A stretch of DNA of 64,000 nt from Rhodospirillaceae bacterium (GTDB taxonomy: Bacteria > Pseudomonadota > Alphaproteobacteria > MPNO01 > UBA2964): assembly GCA_002712335.1 (NCBI GenBank), contig PATI01000069.1:1-64000 (forward strand). Reading direction: 5' to 3'. Below are positions 1 through 9,013 of the stretch, piece after piece. Each line of letters starts with the position of its first letter. Positions within the stretch are counted from its first letter, which is position 1. The position numbers were made by a program, and so were the translations under genes. Below the pieces are notes generated by a model. That model worked only from the letters and a program-made list of their open reading frames with translations, was not told the DNA's origin and ran no database searches.

Positions 1-1
1 C

Positions 2-1420
2 CCAGCCGTATTCTGTGCAGGAGCCAATATAAAGATGCTGGGACTGTCCTCTCATGATCATAAAGTTAACTTTTGTAAATTCACAAATGAGACTAGGAAT
101 GGAATTGAAGATGCTACAGAATTTTCCGGGCAAAAATATATCTGTGCAATAAATGGAACTGCAGCCGGTGGAGGTTATGAACTTGCACTTTCAACAGACT
201 ACATCATGTTGATTGATGATGGCACCTCTACTGTTTCATTGCCAGAGTTGCCCCTACTAGCGGTGCTCCCTGGTACTGGGGGACTCACCAGATTAGTTGA
301 CAAACGAAAAGTTAGACATGATCGTTCTGATGTATTTTGCACAACCACAGAAGGTATGAGAGGACAGCGTGCAGTAGATTGGAACCTCATCGATGAAATT
401 GTGCCTCGGTCTAAGTTCCAGGAAACAGTGGAAGAGAGGGCGTCTAAATTCGCTGATGACTCGGGTCGTCCAAAAGATCGGAAGGGCGTTGAATTTAAAC
501 CCCTTGCTCGGCAAGATGACGGTAATACGGTCACTTATAACAATATATCTCTGCAATTTGACAGGGAGCAGGGTGTTGTTTCAATTCTTATAAAGGGTCC
601 ATCATCTGATCCACCTGCTGACTTAGTTGAAGTTGAAGAATTAGGGGACGATTTTTGGCCACTGGCGCTAACTCGTGAATTAGATGCGGCGATACTTCAT
701 CTTCGCCTTAACGAAAACGAAATCGGAACTTGGGTCTTTCGTACAGAGGGTGTTAGCGACCGTGTAGAGGCCTACGATAATTTTTTAGAACTTAATCAAG
801 ATGACTGGTTGATTAGGGAGATTATACTTTATCTGAAACGAACGTTGAAACGTGTTGACGTTTCAGCAAGAAGCTTAATTGCATTAATCGAGCCCGGAAG
901 TTGTTTTACTGGTACTCTTTTAGAATTGGCGTTGATTGCAGATCGGTCTTATATGTTGGAAGGACAAATGGAGAATAGTAACTTGTCTGCTCCGACAATC
1001 CGTCTTACTGGTCTGAATTTAGGGGCATATCCAATGTCAAATAACATGACCCGTTTGGAGACCCGTTTGATTGGTGAACCAGACAAAGTTAGAAATGCGA
1101 GAAATCTGAAAGGTAAGTTACTTGAAGCCGTAGATGCAGATGAAGCAGGTCTAGTGACTTTTACTCCGGACGATATAGACTGGGAAGATGAAATACGCTT
1201 GGCAATAGAAGAAAGAGCTAGTTTCTCGCCGGATGGTTTAACCGGGCTTGAAGCAAATCTTCGTTTTGCCGGGCCGGAGACGATTGAAACAAAAATCTTT
1301 GGGAGACTTAGTGCTTGGCAAAACTGGATTTTTCAAAGGCCGAATGCGGCTGGTCCTGAGGGAGCACTTAAACTTTATGGTACAGGGCAACGTAGTGAAT
1401 TTGACAAAAAGAGAGTGTAG
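2..1420 (+). CDS. boxC: 2,3-epoxybenzoyl-CoA dihydrolase (benzoyl-CoA-dihydrodiol lyase) BoxC, 5' partial
   Basis: Opens the ring of 2,3-epoxybenzoyl-CoA hydrolytically in the aerobic benzoyl-CoA (box) pathway; cytosolic. The reading frame is open from the first bases: FCAGANIKMLG precedes the first in-frame ATG at 35, so the 5' end (about 95 codons judged from family length) lies outside the window. The crotonase-type FCAGAN loop, the KVNFCKFTNETRNGIED stretch, AAGGGYELAL and LPGTGGLTR in the first half, and IEPGSCFTGTLLELAL and LTGLEANLRF in the second, are family hallmarks of the double-crotonase BoxC. The C-terminus ...FDKKRV matches the usual end. boxB starts 2 nt after the stop, so the two are almost certainly co-transcribed. 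Assignment is very secure. Confidence 0.95.
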   Translation, partial: PAVFCAGANIKMLGLSSHDHKVNFCKFTNETRNGIEDATEFSGQKYICAINGTAAGGGYELALSTDYIMLIDDGTSTVSLPELPLLAVLPGTGGLTRLVDKRKVRHDRSDVFCTTTEGMRGQRAVDWNLIDEIVPRSKFQETVEERASKFADDSGRPKDRKGVEFKPLARQDDGNTVTYNNISLQFDREQGVVSILIKGPSSDPPADLVEVEELGDDFWPLALTRELDAAILHLRLNENEIGTWVFRTEGVSDRVEAYDNFLELNQDDWLIREIILYLKRTLKRVDVSARSLIALIEPGSCFTGTLLELALIADRSYMLEGQMENSNLSAPTIRLTGLNLGAYPMSNNMTRLETRLIGEPDKVRNARNLKGKLLEAVDADEAGLVTFTPDDIDWEDEIRLAIEERASFSPDGLTGLEANLRFAGPETIETKIFGRLSAWQNWIFQRPNAAGPEGALKLYGTGQRSEFDKKRV

Positions 1421-1422
1421 AA

Positions 1423-2847
1423 ATGTCCGTCGATCTTAATGCCAAAATACCGAATAATGTAGGTCTTGCCGAAGACCGTCGATTACAGCGAGCTCTTGAA
1501 AGTTGGCAACCTAGCTTCATTAACTGGTGGAAAGAACTTGGCCCGGAAGGTACCCAAAATTATGATGTCTACCTGCGTACTGCCGTGAGTGTGGAGGCGG
1601 AAGGCTGGGCCAATTTTGGTTATGTGAAAATGCCGGAGTACCGTTGGGGAATTTTTTTAGCACCACCGGTAGAAGGTCGCACCATTCCATTCGGAGAGCA
1701 TAAAGGACAACCTGTTTGGAATGATGTCCCGGGTGAGTATAGAGCGGCGCTCCGTAGGTTGATTGTCACACAAGGAGATACAGAGCCCGCTTCGGTGGAA
1801 CAGCAAAGGCTTTTAGGTTTGACTGCCCCGTCTCTTTATGATCTGCGCAACTTGTTCCAAGTCAATTGCGAAGAGGGTCGTCATCTTTGGGCTATGGTCT
1901 ACTTGTTACATGCATATTTTGGCCGCGACGGTCGTGAAGAAGCTGAAATGATGCTGCAGCGACACTCCGGCGATATTGACAAGCCCCGCATTCTTGGAGC
2001 ATTCAACGAAGAAACTCCTGACTGGTTATCTTATTTTATGTTTACATTTTTCACCGACAGAGATGGTAAATTTCAGCTGTCCTCGCTAGCAGAATCAGGT
2101 TTTGATCCTTTAGCCCGAACGTGTCAGTTTATGTTGACAGAGGAGGCTCATCACATGTTTATCGGTACAACTGGTGTTATGCGAGTTGTGACACGAACCT
2201 GTGAAGTGATGAACGAGCTTAAGACTGATGACCCCGAAAAAATCAGGGCTGCAGGTGCTATAGACTTACCGACACTGCAAAAATATCTCAATTTTCATTA
2301 CAGCGTATCATTAGATCTTTTCGGTCAAGAAATATCAACCAACGCCGCAAATTATTATACAGCAGGGCTGAAAGCTAGATTTGAAGAGTCAAATATTGAC
2401 GATGATCATGTATTGAAGGATGGTTTAGAAAAAGTGACGATGTTTGAGAACGGAGTCATAAAAGAAGTTGAGACCAACGCCCTGTTGGCGGTCAACGAGC
2501 GATTACGAGACGATTACGTTACTGATTGCCAAATCGGGGTTTCTCGTTGGAACAAGACAATTAAAAGGCATAAAATAAATTTTCAGCTAACATTGCCGCA
2601 TCGTGGATTTCATAGAGCAATCGGTACTTTTGCGGGCTCAAGTATTGCTCCTGATGGCGCTGTCATTACAAAAGAGCAATGGAATAAACAAAAAGATAAA
2701 TGGTTGCCCTCAAAAAGAGATAGAGACTTTGTCATTTCTCTTCAAAGATCTTGCATAGAACCCGGCAAAATTGCTAGCTGGGTAGCTCCGCCAGGGCGCG
2801 GGATAGATGGTCACTCTTTCGATTATCAGTACGTGAGGTTTAATTAA
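1423..2847 (+). CDS. boxB: Benzoyl-CoA 2,3-epoxidase catalytic subunit BoxB
   Basis: Diiron oxygenase component that epoxidises benzoyl-CoA, receiving electrons from BoxA, which is not in this window. At 474 aa it has the expected full length. Two ExxH metal-binding motifs are visible, E151-G-R-H154 (in NCEEGRHLW) and E240-E-A-H243 (in TEEAHHMF), with a further conserved Glu near residue 121. The ATG at 1423 follows the boxC stop by 2 nt and uses a purine-rich AAAGAGAG stretch inside the end of boxC as ribosome binding site, which suggests translational coupling. It is the last gene of the box unit on this strand; an AT-rich hairpin begins at its stop codon. Secure assignment. Confidence 0.95.
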   Translation: MSVDLNAKIPNNVGLAEDRRLQRALESWQPSFINWWKELGPEGTQNYDVYLRTAVSVEAEGWANFGYVKMPEYRWGIFLAPPVEGRTIPFGEHKGQPVWNDVPGEYRAALRRLIVTQGDTEPASVEQQRLLGLTAPSLYDLRNLFQVNCEEGRHLWAMVYLLHAYFGRDGREEAEMMLQRHSGDIDKPRILGAFNEETPDWLSYFMFTFFTDRDGKFQLSSLAESGFDPLARTCQFMLTEEAHHMFIGTTGVMRVVTRTCEVMNELKTDDPEKIRAAGAIDLPTLQKYLNFHYSVSLDLFGQEISTNAANYYTAGLKARFEESNIDDDHVLKDGLEKVTMFENGVIKEVETNALLAVNERLRDDYVTDCQIGVSRWNKTIKRHKINFQLTLPHRGFHRAIGTFAGSSIAPDGAVITKEQWNKQKDKWLPSKRDRDFVISLQRSCIEPGKIASWVAPPGRGIDGHSFDYQYVRFN

Positions 2848-2870
2848 ACATTTTAATAAAAAATGTTTTT
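2846..2870 (+). terminator. Possible AT-rich terminator after boxB
   Basis: A 9-bp inverted repeat (AAACATTTT at 2846-2854 with AAAATGTTT at 2860-2868) with a 5-nt loop is followed by T residues. It overlaps the boxB stop and lies between convergent genes. The stem has only one G-C-containing position, so it is weak by itself. Confidence 0.4.
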
Positions 2871-2900
2871 GAGCTTGAGAGAAAATAGCAAACAAAACTA

Positions 2901-4100
2901 TTAAATTCCGCCAATCTGATCGCTATTTTTGCCATAAAGCCATTCAATACCGGCATAGGGGTTGCCGTTTTGTTTCCCTCCGATAATTAGGTTACGTAGC
3001 TCACGTTTGACACCTTCAGCATGATATATATCACCGTAGTATCTAGCGGTTAGTTGCACGCGACCCGTCCTTAAGTAACGTCTCCTTGGGTACTCGGCGA
3101 AAGCAGTCTCTATATTTCCATCATGTTTTTCTAATAAGTCTACAAGACATACGGCATCTTCCATAGCCATCCCAGCGCCAGCGGCAAGGTATTGCAGCAT
3201 TGGGTGGGCCGCGTCGCCGATGAGCGTGACGCGACCATCAGTCCATTCCTTGGCAGGAATACGGTCACATAATACCCACATTTTCCATACATTAATTTTT
3301 TTAAGAAGAGCTTGTACTTCTGGTTGGACACCTTTGAAATGCTCATACAATTCAGCCGGGTCGCCAAATTCATCCCATCCTTCGACATATTTTTTACTAT
3401 GAAATACCGCTACAATATTAAATAGTTCGCCGCGCCGGAGTTTATAGTGAACTAGATGATTGCGAGGGCCAGCCCAAAGAACGACATCTTCCATCCATTT
3501 ATCGAGAGCTGCGGGGACCTCATTTATAGGTAGAACGGCGCGATAGGCTATGTGCCCAGAAACAATTGGGTCGCCATCCCCAATAATCTCGGCGCGAATT
3601 TTGGACCAAAGGCCATCCGCACCTATTAGTCCTGAGCCTTCAAAAGTTTGTCCGTCTTCTGTATCTACCGCGATACCGGATTTTGTAGGAGTAAAATTAG
3701 AAACAGCGACACCGGTTCGTAGGTCTATTTCATTCATTTTCATACAAGCCTTCAGGAGTACGGTATGCAGGTCTGCCCGATGGATGACAGCATATGGTTT
3801 GCCAAAATAGGTCTCAAGTTTTGCACCTAAGGGCATTTTCAATATTTCTTCACCGGAAAGGCTGTCCATCATTACAATATTCTCAGGAAAATGAGCGATT
3901 TTGTGCATATCTTTCGTTACTTGTAATCTATCAAACATCCGGTGGGTGTTGGGTCCTAGTTGGATACCAGCCCCAATTTCTCCAAATTCTGGCGCTTGCT
4001 CTAATACAATGCTCTTACGCCCCTTTATTGCCAACATACGTGCAGCTGCTAATCCACCAATTCCCCCACCTGCAATTATAATAGGTTTACTTTCGTTCAT
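2901..4100 (-). CDS. FAD-dependent aromatic monooxygenase, 3-hydroxybenzoate 6-hydroxylase-like
   Basis: Predicted class A flavoprotein hydroxylase that would convert 3-hydroxybenzoate to gentisate using NAD(P)H and O2. The N-terminal FAD-binding motif is IIIAGGGIGGLAAARML; mid-protein ADGLWSKIR and the C-terminal second FAD motif GDAAHPMLQYLAAGAG follow. LQYLA after GDAAHP is typical of the 3HB 6-hydroxylase/salicylate hydroxylase group. The start is taken at ATG 4100 (MNESKPIII), preceded by AAAGAGAGAAG, rather than the longer in-frame ORF from 4130. It is transcribed divergently from the benzoate-CoA ligase, 64 bp away, and convergently with boxB. Salicylate 1-hydroxylase or another regiospecificity cannot be excluded from sequence alone. 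Confidence 0.8.
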   Translation of the reverse strand: MNESKPIIIAGGGIGGLAAARMLAIKGRKSIVLEQAPEFGEIGAGIQLGPNTHRMFDRLQVTKDMHKIAHFPENIVMMDSLSGEEILKMPLGAKLETYFGKPYAVIHRADLHTVLLKACMKMNEIDLRTGVAVSNFTPTKSGIAVDTEDGQTFEGSGLIGADGLWSKIRAEIIGDGDPIVSGHIAYRAVLPINEVPAALDKWMEDVVLWAGPRNHLVHYKLRRGELFNIVAVFHSKKYVEGWDEFGDPAELYEHFKGVQPEVQALLKKINVWKMWVLCDRIPAKEWTDGRVTLIGDAAHPMLQYLAAGAGMAMEDAVCLVDLLEKHDGNIETAFAEYPRRRYLRTGRVQLTARYYGDIYHAEGVKRELRNLIIGGKQNGNPYAGIEWLYGKNSDQIGGI

Positions 4101-4164
4101 GCTTCTCTCTTTTGTCTTTCTTCTTAGCATTATAGAATTTAATCACTCTAAAAGGATCTTAAAG

Positions 4165-5739
4165 ATGGTAGATGATAATATCAGTGTAGATTATAGCCAA
4201 ATGCCGGCAAAAATTACCTTTCCGGAGAACTTCAATGTGGCTAGTTCATTTATAGACCGACATGTTGAAGAAGGAAGGGGAGAACGTATTGCAATTCTCG
4301 GTGAATTTGGTTCTATCAGTTACAATACACTTCAAGAAAACGTCAATAAATATGGTAATGCCCTTCTCGATCTTGGCCTCTCAAGGGGTAATAGAATCTT
4401 AATGATGGTGCAGGACTGCCCCGATTTCTTTTATTTATTTTGGGGAGCCATAAAGGCTGGGTTGGTGCCTGTGCCAATTAACACCTTATTGCGCAGTGCT
4501 GACTACCAGTTCATGATGGAAGATTCGGGTTGTTCTCTTGTAATTTATAGCCAAGATTTTAGAAAAGAAGTTCGGTTCGCGCTTGAGGCTACAGAGGGGA
4601 AATCAATCTCTTCCTATCTGATCGAAGGCGAAAAGTCGCTTGGTGCGCTTGCGAGGAAAGCTAGTGATCATTTGGAAGTAGTTCCAGCTTCAGCAGAGGA
4701 AGACTGCTTCTGGCTTTATTCTTCTGGTTCCACCGGTCGACCGAAAGGTACTGTGCATTCTCATAAAGATATTCCTGTTACCTGTGTTTATTATGCTGAG
4801 GGAGTGTTAGGTCTTACCAAGGAAGACATTTGTTTTTCAGCAGCTAAGCTATTTTTTGCATATGGTCTCGGAAATGCTATGACATTCCCCCTATGGGTAG
4901 GTGCCACAGCGATACTCTCTGCAGCGCCTCCGAATCCAGAAATGACATTTTCAATAATTGAAAAATTTAAGCCTTCAATTTATTTTGGTGTTCCCACACT
5001 TTATGCCGCACAGTTGCAGGCCCTCGAATATTCAGATCCTGATCTGACGTCGATTAAAATCTGCGTTTCAGCAGGCGAAGCTCTCCCTGGTGATATATTT
5101 CGTCGCTGGAACGAAAAAACGGGCACGGTGATTCTCGATGGGATCGGATCCACTGAAATTCTACATATCTTTATTTCCAATTTTCCAGATGATGTAGAAC
5201 CAGGGGTAAGTGGGAGGTTGGTCCCGGGATATCAAGCGAAGATATTGGACGAAAAAGGAGAAATTGTGGATCAAGGTGTAAGTGGCGCATTATGGATAAA
5301 AGGAGATTCAGTTGCTAAATATTATTGGAAAAATCCAGAAAAAACCGCCAAAACCATGCAAAATGGTTGGATTAACACCGGTGATACTTACTACCAAAAT
5401 GACAGTGGCTATTTTGTCTATTGCGGCCGTAATGATGATATGATGAAAGTTGGAGGAATATGGTGCTCGCCTTTTGAGATCGAATCGAAATTAATAGAAC
5501 ATCCAGATGTTCTTGAGGCTGCAGTGGTTGCGCGTGCGGATGGCGATCAATTGATTAAGCCAGAAGCCTTTATAATCGTTGCAGAGGGTGTCACTGGTGG
5601 TGACGAATTGGCAAAGCAACTTCTCGAGCACTGTAAAGGCGGGTTGGCACGCTATAAGTATCCAAGGTGGTTTAATTTTGTCGATCAGCTGCCCAAAACA
5701 GCCACTGGAAAAATTCAACGCTTCCGTCTGCGAAGCTGA
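4165..5739 (+). CDS. bclA: Benzoate-CoA ligase family protein (AMP-forming)
   Basis: ANL-superfamily ligase that activates benzoate (or a hydroxybenzoate) to its CoA thioester through an acyl-adenylate, supplying the substrate of BoxAB. The P-loop-like SSGSTGRPKGT lies near residues 186-196, followed by DGIGSTEILHIF, GDTYYQNDSGYF and the C-terminal KTATGKIQR carrying the adenylation lysine near residue 513. GSTE(I/M)LHIF is typical of benzoate-CoA ligases. The start chosen is ATG 4165 (MVDDNIS) with AAAGGAT upstream at 4151-4157; the longer ORF runs back across the divergent promoter and the opposite gene and is not credible. Protein of 524 aa, normal for the family. Substrate choice between benzoate and 3-/4-hydroxybenzoate is inferred from context. 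Confidence 0.87.
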   Translation: MVDDNISVDYSQMPAKITFPENFNVASSFIDRHVEEGRGERIAILGEFGSISYNTLQENVNKYGNALLDLGLSRGNRILMMVQDCPDFFYLFWGAIKAGLVPVPINTLLRSADYQFMMEDSGCSLVIYSQDFRKEVRFALEATEGKSISSYLIEGEKSLGALARKASDHLEVVPASAEEDCFWLYSSGSTGRPKGTVHSHKDIPVTCVYYAEGVLGLTKEDICFSAAKLFFAYGLGNAMTFPLWVGATAILSAAPPNPEMTFSIIEKFKPSIYFGVPTLYAAQLQALEYSDPDLTSIKICVSAGEALPGDIFRRWNEKTGTVILDGIGSTEILHIFISNFPDDVEPGVSGRLVPGYQAKILDEKGEIVDQGVSGALWIKGDSVAKYYWKNPEKTAKTMQNGWINTGDTYYQNDSGYFVYCGRNDDMMKVGGIWCSPFEIESKLIEHPDVLEAAVVARADGDQLIKPEAFIIVAEGVTGGDELAKQLLEHCKGGLARYKYPRWFNFVDQLPKTATGKIQRFRLRS

Positions 5740-5807
5740 TGTCTATTCTGCTTTCCCTTTAGTTTTGCTGAATTAAAATTATGGTAACTAGATAGATTGG
5801 GGGATTA

Positions 5808-7130
5808 ATGGTTTCATTAAAGAACAGGGGGCCCTTAGGTTTAAATCAACTTACGGCTTCAGAAGCTTCGTTAAAACTCAAGACGGGTGAAATAAGTTCT
5901 GAAGAACTTACCCGAGATTGTCTTGACCGCATACAAGCTCGCGAGGGCGATGTTTTAGCATGGGATTATTTGAATCCGGAATACGCTTTGGAGCAGGCGC
6001 GGGCTCTGGACAAATTACCTCGTCGAGGTTTGTTGCATGGAATACCTATCGGTATTAAAGATATTTTTGACACAAAAGATATGCCAACCGGCCATGGTTT
6101 TCCGCCTTATCAAGGCCATGAATTTGGAGTTGATTCGGTCTGTGTTGCACAGTTGCGGGATGCCGGAATGGTCTTATTAGGTAAAACTGTAACTACCGAA
6201 TTTGCCTGTCCCAAGCCTCGCCAAACATTGAATCCTCATGACCCGGCGCGGACACCGGGCGTGTCTTCTAGCGGTTCTGCTGCTTCGGTAGCAGACTATA
6301 TGGTACCGGTTGCTAACGGCACGCAGACCGGGGGGTCGGTAATAGGGCCAGCGGCGAACTGCGGCGTATACGGGTATAAGGCGAGCCTAGAAGGTATCGA
6401 TCGCGGCGGGTTTCGTCATTGCAAGAAGTCTATTGATACGATTGGTCTATTTGCACGTTCGATAGATGATTTAATTTTACTCCGACGTGCTCAGACCGGA
6501 TGCAATCCTGGACAAAAGGCTGGTAGGCTCCGAGTGGGGGTTTTACGTGCCCCCTTATGGGATGAAGCAGAGCCGGCAATGCAAAAAATGATAGAAATAA
6601 TTAATAATATTTTACGCGAGGCTGGCGCCATTATTACTGACTTTGATTTACCTCCTTTATTTACGGATATAATACCGGATGCCGCGGTAATAAATGCTTG
6701 GGAAGCCTCAGTAATGCTGAAGGATGAAATTCGGGATCACTACGAGAGTTTCAATCAACATAACCGTGAAAGAATTGAATGGGTAAAGGGCCTCGAGGTG
6801 GAAGATTACTTAAGGGCAGGAAAAAAATTGGATATTGCCAGATCTGAGATGGACCAGCTTTTCTCCAATTGGGACCTAATACTATCGCCAAGTTTACCAG
6901 GAGAGGCGCCCCTAGGGTTGACCGAGGTACGAACGGCCACCTTTGCCAGACTCTGGACACAAATGTACACGCCTTCAATTAATTTTCCATTGTTCGAAGG
7001 GCCGAATGAGATGCCACTTTGTTTTCAGGTAGTTGGTCGACGTGACACCGATGATGATACATTAGCGAATGCGAAATGGGTTGATGATCAATTGCGCTCC
7101 GAACTCGGCAATATACCGGTTAGATGCTAA
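5808..7130 (+). CDS. Amidase-signature (GatA-like) hydrolase
   Basis: Amidase signature family enzyme hydrolysing an unknown amide. The Ser-cisSer-Lys triad can be placed: Lys in GIKDIFDT (about residue 83), the glycine/serine-rich SSSGSAAS (about 152-159) with the cis-Ser, and the nucleophile in GTQTGGSVIGPA (about residue 177). Length 440 aa is usual. The start ATG 5808 follows a GGGGG tract (5800-5804). It is probably a catabolic amidase or allophanate-type enzyme rather than GatA, because no gatB/gatC is adjacent and the C-terminal part is short. Its stop codon directly abuts the stop of the convergent exporter gene at 7131 with no spacer. Confidence 0.82.
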   Translation: MVSLKNRGPLGLNQLTASEASLKLKTGEISSEELTRDCLDRIQAREGDVLAWDYLNPEYALEQARALDKLPRRGLLHGIPIGIKDIFDTKDMPTGHGFPPYQGHEFGVDSVCVAQLRDAGMVLLGKTVTTEFACPKPRQTLNPHDPARTPGVSSSGSAASVADYMVPVANGTQTGGSVIGPAANCGVYGYKASLEGIDRGGFRHCKKSIDTIGLFARSIDDLILLRRAQTGCNPGQKAGRLRVGVLRAPLWDEAEPAMQKMIEIINNILREAGAIITDFDLPPLFTDIIPDAAVINAWEASVMLKDEIRDHYESFNQHNRERIEWVKGLEVEDYLRAGKKLDIARSEMDQLFSNWDLILSPSLPGEAPLGLTEVRTATFARLWTQMYTPSINFPLFEGPNEMPLCFQVVGRRDTDDDTLANAKWVDDQLRSELGNIPVRC

Positions 7131-8342
7131 CTATTCGAGCAGCCAATAGCACGCGTAGGCAGAGATTAAAGCAGGAGCTGCACTATAGAGAGTGGCGATA
7201 ATGGCTATCCTTGGGGCCATGGCTATGGCTGGAAATAAGGCGTCTCCATCGTTACTGATGGCGTTTCCTAATTCAGCAGAAAATGGCACTAATCCGTTAA
7301 GATACATCGTCGTAATTACTATTTGTGGCCCGCAGCCAGGGATAAATCCTACGAGTATCGCAATAAGAGGAACTAACGGTGCCCAAACCTCAAACAGTAG
7401 CCTAAGGTCAATATCAGCAAAATAGATACCCAGTTCATAAATTAGATACGCAAAAATGACCCATACTGTTACGAAGCATGTGTCTCCTGCCACACGGGCT
7501 GGAGCATCACCTAAGCGCCTAGAACTTGCTGATGCCCAGCCTATTGGTTTTTCCGGGTTTATGTGCAATTTATCCTTGGTTGGTGTAATGGTGCCCCAGA
7601 GTAAAAGTGAAGTGATGGCTCCCCCAAGGCCCAACCATGCGGTGGTTTCGAATCCCATGAAGGTGCCAAAAAGTGACGATGTATCTGTATTTAATGCAAT
7701 AAATATTCCTAAAAATAAACCTGGGATTAAGAATATAATCCAAATGAAACGCCAACCGCGCGAGGGTACGCGTCTTATAGATAGCTTAGAAATGGGTTGA
7801 TGTGGACCGGCTTGAAGATCTAGTGATCCACTTCTATGAATTGCGTCAACGGAGTAACCAGAAATTATTCCGGCAACAAAGCCAATACCAAAGATTGCCA
7901 ACCCTGCACTCGGAGCTTGCGCTAAAAGTAAAAAGGCTGCGTCGCCCATTGTAGCAGTCAGGACAGAAACTACGGATCCAAAACTTATCCCGCCACGAAT
8001 ATATTGTGTGATAACAATAATGGCCCCTCCACAACCGGGAAGAACGCCCAGTGCGGCAGCAATCGGGACCTGATAAAGTCTGTATTTTGAAAGTAGGGAG
8101 GTAACGTCGATTTTGTACCAAGCCTCAAGAAAATAGAATATTGCCAGTGTTGCAGCGACAAATACAGTCACTTGCAGAAAGGCATCTGAAAGGCTCTGAA
8201 CCATAATCTTGGCAGCCTCAGTAGAAGTTGTGGCCAATAAAGCAAGTATAACTAGTATTGCTAATCGAACAGGCCCGAATTCAGAGGCCCATTTGGTAGT
8301 TTCTTCAAATCCTCGCCTTGCGACCATGCTGAGCGATGTCAT
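7131..8342 (-). CDS. Predicted 10-TM manganese/heavy-metal exporter (ArsP_2-type)
   Basis: Polytopic inner-membrane protein with about ten hydrophobic segments over 403 aa. It contains two related halves: PGCGGAIIVITQYIRGG... GDAAFLLLAQAP near residues 102-144 and PGCGPQIVITTMYLNG... GDALFPAIAMAP near the C-terminus. This PGCG...GDA repeat matches the family described as putative 10-TM heavy-metal exporters, often annotated as manganese transporters. It is divergent from mntR across 145 bp holding an MntR-box-like palindrome, which supports a role in Mn2+ efflux. Start at ATG 8342; a second in-frame Met five codons later (8327) is possible. The direction of transport is inferred, not visible. 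Confidence 0.78.
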   Translation of the reverse strand: MTSLSMVARRGFEETTKWASEFGPVRLAILVILALLATTSTEAAKIMVQSLSDAFLQVTVFVAATLAIFYFLEAWYKIDVTSLLSKYRLYQVPIAAALGVLPGCGGAIIVITQYIRGGISFGSVVSVLTATMGDAAFLLLAQAPSAGLAIFGIGFVAGIISGYSVDAIHRSGSLDLQAGPHQPISKLSIRRVPSRGWRFIWIIFLIPGLFLGIFIALNTDTSSLFGTFMGFETTAWLGLGGAITSLLLWGTITPTKDKLHINPEKPIGWASASSRRLGDAPARVAGDTCFVTVWVIFAYLIYELGIYFADIDLRLLFEVWAPLVPLIAILVGFIPGCGPQIVITTMYLNGLVPFSAELGNAISNDGDALFPAIAMAPRIAIIATLYSAAPALISAYACYWLLE

Positions 8343-8410
8343 TCCTTGATCCTATACCGCGCATTTATGACGTTTAGTCGTTTTCCCTGTACATCGGTTT
8401 ATTAAACGTC

Positions 8411-8432
8411 AAAGTTAGCCAAGGCTAAGAAT
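8411..8432. promoter_or_regulatory. Putative MntR operator
   Basis: The 22-bp site has the core TTAGCC-AA-GGCTAA (8415-8428), a dyad with AAA at its left edge, closely resembling the E. coli-type MntR box AAACATAGC/GCTATGTTT. It lies between the divergent exporter and mntR start codons, 68 bp from the former and 55 bp from the latter, a position from which both promoters could be controlled. Confidence 0.7.
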
Positions 8433-8487
8433 AGTAGAGGCCACTAAGTCATTGTCAACTCTCTAATCTCTGAACTATGGTATTTAA

Positions 8488-8976
8488 ATGACGGATTCGG
8501 ACAGTGTTAAGAGTAAGTTAGGACCTCCACCTGAGGGGACGGGCGCTATATCGGCTCACATGACGCCTGACCGGCAAGCCAGCCATTTTAAACGGGCTAG
8601 ACAGGCGAGGGAAATTGAGATTGTTGAGGATTACGTTGAACTAGTTGCTGACTTAATCGATGAACAGGGTGAAGCACGGGCAGTGGATATTGCCAAAAGA
8701 CTCGGTGTTACGGGCGCAACCGTTAATAAGATGATTTCTCGTCTCAAACAAATGGGTCTTGTTAATGCTGAACCATATCGCTCAATTTTTCTTACAAAAG
8801 AGGGTCGCACGGTGGCGGAGGCTTCCCGCGCCCGCCATCATGTAGTTGTTGCCTTTCTGCGGGCGGTGGGGGTGGATGAGGCTACTGCTTGGGCTGATGC
8901 CGAAGGCATGGAGCACCGCTGTAGTCCCGAGACCCTTGAAGCGTTTTCTGAATTTGTCAAAAAGCAAAAAATGTAG
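8488..8976 (+). CDS. mntR: Manganese-responsive transcriptional regulator MntR (DtxR family)
   Basis: Metal-sensing repressor/activator of manganese homeostasis. After an N-terminal extension of about 40 residues comes a winged helix (about 52-110: ARAVDIAKRLGVTGATVNKM) and a dimerisation/metal domain. All six metal ligands known from B. subtilis MntR are present with a constant offset of 40: D48, E51, H117, E139, E142, H143 (DAEGMEH). There is no SH3-like third domain, as expected for MntR and unlike DtxR/IdeR. The gene is divergent from a predicted Mn exporter, with an MntR-type palindrome between them. No strong Shine-Dalgarno precedes ATG 8488. Confidence 0.93.
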   Translation: MTDSDSVKSKLGPPPEGTGAISAHMTPDRQASHFKRARQAREIEIVEDYVELVADLIDEQGEARAVDIAKRLGVTGATVNKMISRLKQMGLVNAEPYRSIFLTKEGRTVAEASRARHHVVVAFLRAVGVDEATAWADAEGMEHRCSPETLEAFSEFVKKQKM

Positions 8977-9013
8977 AAAATTTAATCAATATATTGTGGT
9001 TTAATTTACCGTT

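Noticed and set aside
3901..4164. N-terminal extension of the benzoate-CoA ligase frame by 88 codons
   Set aside because: The extension crosses the divergent promoter into the monooxygenase gene and is not ligase-like; ATG 4165 has its own ribosome site.
7128..7133. Possible read-through or fusion where amidase and exporter stop codons abut
   Set aside because: The genes are convergent on opposite strands and both stops are intact.
8343..8410. Mn2+-sensing yybP-ykoY riboswitch upstream of the exporter
   Set aside because: No conserved riboswitch core is visible and the leader is short; the MntR palindrome explains regulation better.
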